A stretch of DNA of 64,000 bases from Paracentrotus lividus (taxonomy: Eukaryota; Echinodermata; Echinoidea; Camarodonta; Echinidae). The stretch lies in contig CALNVZ010003435.1 in assembly GCA_940671915.1 (NCBI GenBank), forward strand, positions 15,215,521 to 15,279,520, read 5' to 3'. Both the position numbers and the translations under genes were made by a program. Below are positions 50,001 through 59,000 of the stretch, piece by piece (position 1 is the stretch's first letter; the number at the start of each line of letters is the position of its first letter). The notes beneath the pieces are model-generated. The model was not told the origin of the DNA, searched no databases, and was given only the letters and a program-made list of their open reading frames with translations.

Positions 50001-53000
50001 ATGCCTCTACGGCATGTATGGCGAACTGGCCTAGTTAATTGTTGTGGTTTTGCACTTGAAGTAGCAGAGTCAATGGTTGTGCTATGTTTGTGACGAGGGG
50101 TCCAGTGCCAGCTATTAGACCAATCGGGTACATTCAAACTTTAATGCCTTTAATTGGGAGCGTCGCAGGTCTCCCAGGCATACCCGAGGGACTCTCAAAG
50201 ATTTTTATCGTTTTATTGACACGCTTATTATTGTGTTATCGATCTATGCTCTATGTATCTTGTTCTAATCTATGAGGAAGGCCTTAAAGGGGAGCCCAAA
50301 CCTGAAAGAGGCCTGTTTGTGATTTTTTGTGTGTTTCTTCACTAGGACCCCTGTGTCTTTAAGATTATTATGGGCAATTTCAGTGTGCTTTGCAATTGTG
50401 CAGATACCTCTAGTCAGGGAGCGTCCAATGTTTACCTTTTTATGAATGTGTTTAGAGACATTAGAATTTATCGCCTCCAAGCGTATATAAAGGAAATATT
50501 GCTCAGCTGAACCTTTTTGGATTGATACGTAAAAATATTGCCTAACACGTTCCTTTTTACTATATTTTCAAAATTGAATGTAATCTAATTTATCTTCTCC
50601 ATATCAAACTGCGAACGTAATTTTCAATGTAATTTTAGAATGTTGTATATATCTAATTTGTGGCTGCAGGTTCTATTATTATAAACAATATATCTCTAAG
50701 TCGTGAGCTTGATTTCGCCGAAAAATAACTTATGGTCAATATCTCTGAAGTCCGTACAAGTGTCTATTGAATGGGCTATGGTAGTCTTTATCAACAAACT
50801 TCTTTCAGTCTTAACCTACTCCTTTGTATCAAACGAATATGATCAGTATCAGTTAGCCATGTAGACACTACGGCATTAGCTCGACTTTATGTAGTTATTA
50901 TAATATTACTTCACAAGGTGGAATCTTAACTGAATAACACGAATGAGAGCTCTGCACTCTCCATTCTTGAGTGTACTTTTCTTTATTGAGACCCTACTTT
51001 TTTTTTTTTATATGGATTTTATATTGTTAACTTATGTGATTTCTTTTTTTAATGATGCCAGTTTTGAAAAATATGGACCGTCCCTAAACTGTTGTTTATA
51101 GGGGGGGGGGGTCTTTTAGAGGATAATTAGTCCTGGACTTTTTATGACCCTCTACGAGGCGGATCGAGCAGATTTTGCTATATGACTTTAAGTGTTTTTT
51201 GAATTTTGCTTATCTCGTCCTATTATTTTATATAAACTCGTATGGTTGCCCGCACTTTCAACACCCCCCCCTTTCTTGATCGCGCTGTGTTTTGAAATTA
51301 AAGCGGATTTTGTTAGATTTGACTTGCGAGCGCGAAGCGAGCCGCTGGATGTATAATGATAAGAGTTTTTTATGCACATTTGCCCGCTTGCTCACCGTAA
51401 TTACATTTGATAAGGTTTCTAGAATTCAAGTACATTCGCAGGATTGACTACGAGCGCGGAGCGCCGGTGAATTTGCTGTTAATGGCTCTGAATTAGTTGT
51501 ATATCTCGTTTTCTCTTAATCTTTCGTTACTTTTCTTCATAAGTATTGATCACCTTTGAGAAAAGTGAACCTGCGTTATAGCCTTTGCAATTATATTTAA
51601 GCTTTGTGCTCTCATTTTTAATATCTTCACAACGGTGACCAATCCAGATCGACGCAACGCCGTGTAAAGATTACACATTCACATAAATGCTGTGCTTATT
51701 TTAGCACATTTCTTTTGATCGTATTATTCGGCCCTTTCGGACGGAAGTGAGGATGGCCGAGCCGGAAGCGCGAGCCGAAAGTTTGGATTACTATACTTGG
51801 GCTTGGCATTTGTTTTCTTTTCTTTTTTTTTTTGATTCCTGCAATCAAGTGACTTACCTACCTTGAAAACTGAAATGGAGATGAAGTGAGAGGAAAAACT
51901 TTACTTATTAAATGGATCGTATTCCATTTTTTTGTTATTTCTGAAACCGGATGGGATGGGGGCGGTTGCAGGCGACGCCTCAATTTTTCGTATGATATTA
52001 TAAAAACATTAACTTTCTTGTTCGGCATTAATTTATCATGCCCCTCAAGCTTTCAAAGCTCCGGGTCTCTGAATAATGATTTATCGCGCCATCTATAACA
52101 GGACGATTTGTTGCCTTTTTTTTTTTTTAAGTTATACTTAAGTTGACTTTATTAGTAAGTAAGTCTATTAGAATCGTTTTAATTATGTTTTCCTTTTTTC
52201 TCTTTCCTCTCTCTGTCTTTTTTTTTTTTTTGTTTTTGTTGTTCTGTTGAAGCGGACCCTATCGCCGCCGGGGGGGGGGGGGTTCTTTCGATCTCACCAC
52301 GCCCTAGTTACAGGCCTGGAAAAGGGATTGATTTGTCTTTTCCAATTCACTTGCCTCCTTTTATTGTTATCACTTTTCTGATTGTATAAATTATAACTCT
52401 GAATGTCATTTAAAAATTTGGATGTATTTTGGAAATGCTATGTACGTATGTTTACAATCGAATATATTTATTTTAGTAATTTATTTTTAATTTTTTACTG
52501 CACGGTGTTTGGGTTTAAGTTCAGCTTTATTTATGAGCCCTACCTTTTCCATGTCCGTGTACGGGCTTTTTTGATTGAAGATTGTCGTTGTCGGCAATCA
52601 GATCACACTTAGATGATTCTTTTTGTTAACTATAATCGATCCTGCTTTTCACAATGTCGTGCACTTGTGACTTTCTAATAGTACTCTCGGATTTCTTACG
52701 CAGTTTTGACATGCGATAAATTTGATTAATTATTTTTGAAATTTTTTAAATGAACTTCTTTGGGTTGTTTATTTTACCTCTATTCATCAATTGGTTTCTT
52801 TTAGCATTTTTTCTCTGTTAATGCTGAATTCGGCACTGTGTGTTCCTCAATTGTATCCCGAATATTATTATTAAGTGAGAATTTTGGACGCCCTAAATTT
52901 TAGAGGTGATCGCGAATTTCGGAGCACATCTGAATTATTGTTTCCAGGTATTTCTTTCGCAAAACAAGGTGTGCTTGTTTGTCAGACAACATTTAACTTC

Positions 53001-56000
53001 AATTTAGGTTGGATCTCCCTTTATTGAAGCAATTAACTGCCCCGTCGTTCCCTGTAACACTGGGCTACTATATCGCTTTCTGATTGTATCTTTATACGTA
53101 CTATAAGATACGAGTATCATCGTAGATTGTCCTTTTTTTTATGTTACACTAAAGAGAGTCTGTGTCTGTACGAGGTGTAATAATATGTTTAGCCCCTCAG
53201 TGTTTCGTTTTTTTTTCACCTTTCTGTAAAGTCACCTGCGCTATTTATGGTGATATCTCTATTTCGCGAGGCGGTTTGGACTATTTTAGACGTTTTTTGC
53301 GGGGCGTCGCTCCGCGGCCTGCTCCCTCATTATGTCGTCATTGTTTGGGTTGTGGGTGGCTCGTTCGGCGGGATGTTCCAGGAGCTCGTTTCCGGGGACG
53401 GGAAAGGGTGTGTGTGTGTGTGTGTCTCCCGCACCGTTCCGCCGGATAATATTAGGTGTCTCGCGACGTAATCAAACTGTATCAACGATTTCAAGAACGT
53501 CTATTTAGTTTCCGCAATCTGACGTCGCAGAACGTTCGGAGATGTCTGGACGTCTCACAATGCAAATTACAAGATTGTCGCCGTGGAGGACGTCTCCGGA
53601 CGTTTCATGGGTGCGAAACTACTATGAGAGTTCTTTGAATCTTTTACGTTTTATTCTGTGCGGGAATCTAATATTTTTCCGTCGCGGGCTTCTTCGAGTT
53701 AGACACGACCCTACATTATAGTTTATAATCATTTTGAGAAAGTTTAATCTCTAAGTCTTTGTCTCGGGTCTTTAAAAAACAGTGCTGTTGGTGAATCATA
53801 GCACATCCCGTGATTATTTTACAACCATACCCCGTAGCGGTCGAGCTGGGCAGGAGCCTATGGGCGTCCATATTGTTTGAAATCATCGGTTGATTTATAC
53901 CTATCGGTTCAGAAACTTTGGTTTATCCCCCTCCCTTTATTTCCAATTAGACAAAAAAGATTTTCATTCGTGGTTTTTAACTTTTTCAGTGAATCTTGTG
54001 AGCTTTGTGTTTTGTCTTATTTTTCTAATCATTTTCCCCTCCAAAACGCTGTTGGTCAAATTTTTTCTGACTGTAGCAGTCTTGTCTTGTTTTTCCTGTT
54101 GCTTTTGAAGAGTTAGATAAGAGTGATTAGAATAGCGAGTTAAAATCTTCCTCTCCCACTCTTCCTTCCATGTACTTACATCCTTTCCTCCCATTCCCCT
54201 CCAAAGAGCCTGGTTAGCATTATTACTCGCCATAATGAGAGAGTACGTAGTTTTTTCTAATGAAATTAAGTTCTCGCATATAATCCCAATGTTTTTGTTT
54301 GCTCCTTCGTTTTTTGTTCTGTATTGTTTATTTTGTTTTTGTTTATATTTTATTATCGTTTCTCCTTATATTTTTTAACCAAAACGGATATATGAAAAAA
54401 AATATATAATATTATCAATAAAGACCTATAATGGTAGAAGATTTGTATTCATTTTGTCTCTGTCTATTTAATCGTATCCCAAGGATTGCGGATCCAGGTA
54501 TTTTAGCAGGATGTATTGGCCTACCAACTCAAAACGACTAAGATTTGTGTTTTTAGCTAGTTTAGCTCAACCCCTCACATATCAAAACGCTCCCGGCGTA
54601 ATTGATATCTTTTCCAATTTGGGTTATGCGGTAACATATCCTTAAGTTATATGTTTCCGCATTTCAGAAATCTCACCCCGGCAGGAATAGAAGAGGTATC
54701 GCTCTCAATTACTTTATCACTCTTTATACGATACTCACTTCGGATGGGTTGTGAGATGCATTGAATATATATATATATATCTCTATATTCTCTCCCATTT
54801 ATCTATTATAATAAAGCATGGAAAAGCAGTTAATATCATTATATTTCTGCGTTTTATAAAGCGCTGTGTAATAAATGGTCGCTTATTTTTGGTTATCGCG
54901 ATCAGTTGAATCAATGACTAGTTGCCATCAACGTATGCTATACCGTTTCATAATTTTTGTATTGCTAAAAATATAGCTCCGTATGTTCACCTTTATCAAC
55001 ACTACATCCTTCTTGCTATCAGAGAGGGTTAACGAACTTCCGGTCCTGCTCTTCAAAATTAATTTTGAGCGGCGCTGATTCTTTGTCGGAGTGTCCAACA
55101 TATTGGCGTTAGCTTTGAGCAAAGTTGATGGGTTGTGCTAATTTTTATTCTTGTTGTATTATTTTCGAAATGTTGAAATGTTAACATCACGACGCTGGGA
55201 GTGCGGTGGGAAGGAGAAAAGTTACTAAAGAGCACGGACATTGTCTTTTCGTTCTTGCTCTCGCTGATATGTGCAATCCACTCGGTATCTTATTTTTCGC
55301 TTCCCTTTTCTCCCTCTTTTTTTCTCTATCCTCCTCTATTTATTAATTATCTCTTCTATTTTTTCTTCTTGACTAATGATAGTAGTTTTCCTCTTTCGCC
55401 TCACCCCCCCATTATAACCTTAATTTCCTATTCATATTATTACATCTATATATTTCGTCTTCTATCCTATCAACTTCTCTCTTTGAATAGTACGATATAT
55501 ACCCCGCTCCTTCCTTTCTCTTCTTGGAATGGTAGTACCCCCCCCCCCGCTCTCATCTTTCTCTCCGATCTCCTATTACTTATTTTCTCTTTCCTTTTCT
55601 CTTTTGAATAATGGAGTATAACCCCCCCCCGCTCTTTCTTTTTTTTTTTTTTTTTTTCCCCCGACCCATTCATTCACTTCTATTTTGTCACTTCTAATTC
55701 CTTTTTTTTCCCTTTGCATTCATGAGTCCCCAGTTATCTAACCCCCCCCCCGCCTCTTTATTCTTTTCTCACTGATTCTACTATTTGTTACTTCTTTTTT
55801 TTTTGAATATGGTAGTCCCCCTTCTATTCTTCTGTTTCCTTTCTTTTCGTTTCTTTTTTGGTATGAGGTAGTACTCCTCCCCTTATTTTTTTCTGCTCGT
55901 TGTCTTTTTTTTCCCTCCCCCCTTATATCTATTTTTTTTCTCTGAATTCATATGTTCACTATCTATTTTACATCATATTTATTTTGTCTTCTGAAGTAGA

Positions 56001-59000
56001 TACCTCCTTCTTTTCCCCCGCCCCTTCGATATCTTTATTCTCTGACGTCATAGTCTCATGATCTATTTTACAATTTATTTCTAATCGTCGTTTCTTCTTC
56101 TCTCTTCTTTGGATAATGAGAGTAGATACCTAGCGTTTAGCGTGATGTTGTTATGCATGCATGCACGCCGGATCGATCGGAAGAATAAATCACGTGATCA
56201 GGATCGAACGCGCGCGCGTACGTGTCCGTCACAGAAGAGTTGGGAATTTTTCCCCCTTCCGATTACAACGAAAACTTCGGGTAAAGTTGAATTGATTTCC
56301 TATTTTCTCGTTTTTTTTTCCACGCAGCGTCTTCTTTTTTTCAATTTATAATGGAAATCAATGCATAAAGGAAATGATGCCAGGGATTTTAGAACATAGA
56401 AACTACGAAAAAGCTGGAAAACTTCATCGAAGTATACTCCACAAATCTCGGCTTCTGTAGAAGCCCGTCGTAGCAGAGTGAAGAACTCGCTGGGCTTCTG
56501 TGGAAGCCCGTCGCACTCAAAGGGTTAATGATAAGGTTATCATGTTTTTCTTACATTCTGCTCACTTTTTAAAAAATCATGACATGTCATATATATATCT
56601 TTGAAAACACAGGATTCTGCAATATCTGTTTTTATGACTGCTTAACAGTTCTAATTTATTTGGATCAGTAGTACATACAATGAAATGCAAATTGCGACGT
56701 AAAGGTCAAAGGGGCTGTGTAGATAGAGACATTTGCCTCTATTTGTATTTCTCCTGTCGAAGTGTGTTTCAGAAATGCACAAAATGCAATGTTTATGCCT
56801 CCGCCACCAAAGGTGGTGCTGGAGGCATCATGTTTTCGGGTTGTCCGTCTGTCCGTCCCATTTGCTCGTTATCATGATATCTCAAAAACCACTTGAGATA
56901 TCAACTTCAAACTTGGGGGTAGTATGCAACACCGTATGTGTCAAAGGTCAAGGAGCACGGGTAAAATTGTAAAATATAAAGATGATCTGATTGGATTTTG
57001 GAGTATGTAGGTCAAAGGTCAAGGGTTGCAGTCAAATTGTAAAATTCCATGTATTGAGTTAGTTAATGTATCGCCATATGAAGACGATCTTAGATGTTGG
57101 AGTGTGTAGGTCAAAAATTTAGGAGGGACTATGATCTAATAAGGTTTGGAGTCACAAGGTCAAAGGTCAAGGTCAAAGATGTCTTTGTAAAAAGGAAAAT
57201 GAATAGATGAATGTGCCATATATTTCTGATAGGTCTGGAAATGGCGGAGGCATTTTTTTTTACTGTGTGTGGTCAAGGATTCATCGTGTTTAACTAGCCA
57301 TATTTCTCATGTTCCTATAACTGGATATCATTGAAAATTATATTTTTGTCTTTCTATCAATTACTTTAATTTTCAGGGATTACATATACCTGCTGAGGCC
57401 CTGAATGGCGGCGCAAACATCTTGTTGAAGTACTTCACCAATGATAGCTATTCCATAGAGACTACAAATTACCCTCTACCAAGGAATGCACAGAGTCAGG
57501 TTAGATTGAGTTTATACATTTATCGATATAAATTTGATAAGTACAACACATTTGCATGTATATTTATATATAAATTAGTAAATTTGGTTTTATTGGACTG
57601 TCTTGCATAATTCTTCATTACATGCATAATAATTTAAATTCCATTCCAGACTATTTGGACTCGATCTTTTTCTTTGATCTCTTTGATCAAATGTATAGTT
57701 AAAAAACTATTATGTTTTTGTTGATTTACAGGAAGCTGCAGCTGTAGCATCCACTGAAGTCTTCTATTTTGCTCTGCTGCTCCTATTTGGTCTGGCTTTC
57801 CTGACTGCTAGCTTTATTCTCTTCATCGTCAACGAGAAACAAACCAAGGTAATACAACATATTGAATTGATCTTGTCCAACCTGAAAAACAACAAATTCA
57901 AGAGTATTTGATGCAGTATTTGGTACCCTGGGGTACCAACTAAAAATCTGCCATTTTGTTGAATTATTTATTTTATTTTTAGCGCTGTACCCTGAGTTAC
58001 CAAACTGTCTAAAATTATATTTAATTTCTTGAGTAGTTACTTTAATAAGTTATATTTGTTACTATTATTGTCATTAGATTATATTAAAGAAGAAAAATAG
58101 GAGTTGTCATCATTGTCACACTGATTGTACGAGCGTGAAAATAATACTCACCTGGTAAAACTGTATAAATATATGCTTATGGACCCAAGAGGGCACTTCA
58201 CAATGCCGTTCCCCGGGTTACAACGGTACCCCGGTGTACGGCGTGGTGCATCATTTGTGGAATTGCAATGCTTGGATCGGTCTGGTGCTGTAGATTGCTA
58301 TGACTGTAGCATGAGACAGTTCCGCAACTGCTATTTCAATTTATCTCATTGCAAATTTATGACTGACACTTAAACAAAATCGATTCATTTTCCAACATCA
58401 TTTGTATGGTATCATTTCATTTCATTTGAAAAAGGTGCGTCAAGCTCAATTTTAAATTCGCCTATTAAAAGAACCAAATAAGGCTTTTTAATTCATTTTG
58501 CAAGGTCCATTTGGAGTGAATTAGTAAGTATTACATGTCTTGCAACAAAGGAGCTTATTATCTTCAAAATTGTTTTTTGAGCATTTTTGTGTGTATATGT
58601 ATAAATAGCCATGTACCATTCTTAAGAATAATTTGGAGATTAATCACAATCCAGTGAACATTATCCATCAACACTTTCTCCTACTATATAGATAGGCAAG
58701 TGACATTACCAGAAATCCCCCAAACCATACACTAATCTGAATACCTTTCACCACACCCACAGTCGAAGCATCTGCAATTTGTAAGCGGCCTGGACACCAT
58801 CACTTACTGGCTGTCCAACTACTGCTGGGACGTCGTCAACTATCTCTTCATCTGGATTATAATCGTCATCTTGGTAGCGGCTAGCCAGGTTGACGCCTAC
58901 TCTGGGGAAAATCTGGACAGCTTCGTTGTTGTGCTGGTAAGTGATTGCTGTTTTCAGTGGAGGTTTTTATTCAGTTGTAGAATATTTATAGACGTATAGA

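Larger units (their letters stand above)
46733..56524. mobile_element. TTAA-flanked piggyBac-like element (9.8 kb as assembled, contains gap)
   Basis: TTAA at 46729-46732 and 56525-56528 flank inverted ends CCCTTTGCGTGCG-GGGC and GCCCGTCGCACTCAAAGGG. TTAA target sites and CCCTTTG-type ends are typical of piggyBac superfamily elements. I could not find a transposase ORF. The length is unreliable, because the interior has 25 N and a probable duplicated, error-rich segment. Confidence 0.65.

Noticed and set aside
55201-55611. 136-residue Ser/Leu/Phe-rich ORF
   Set aside because: Translation of low-complexity CT-rich minisatellite in a probable error-rich segment.
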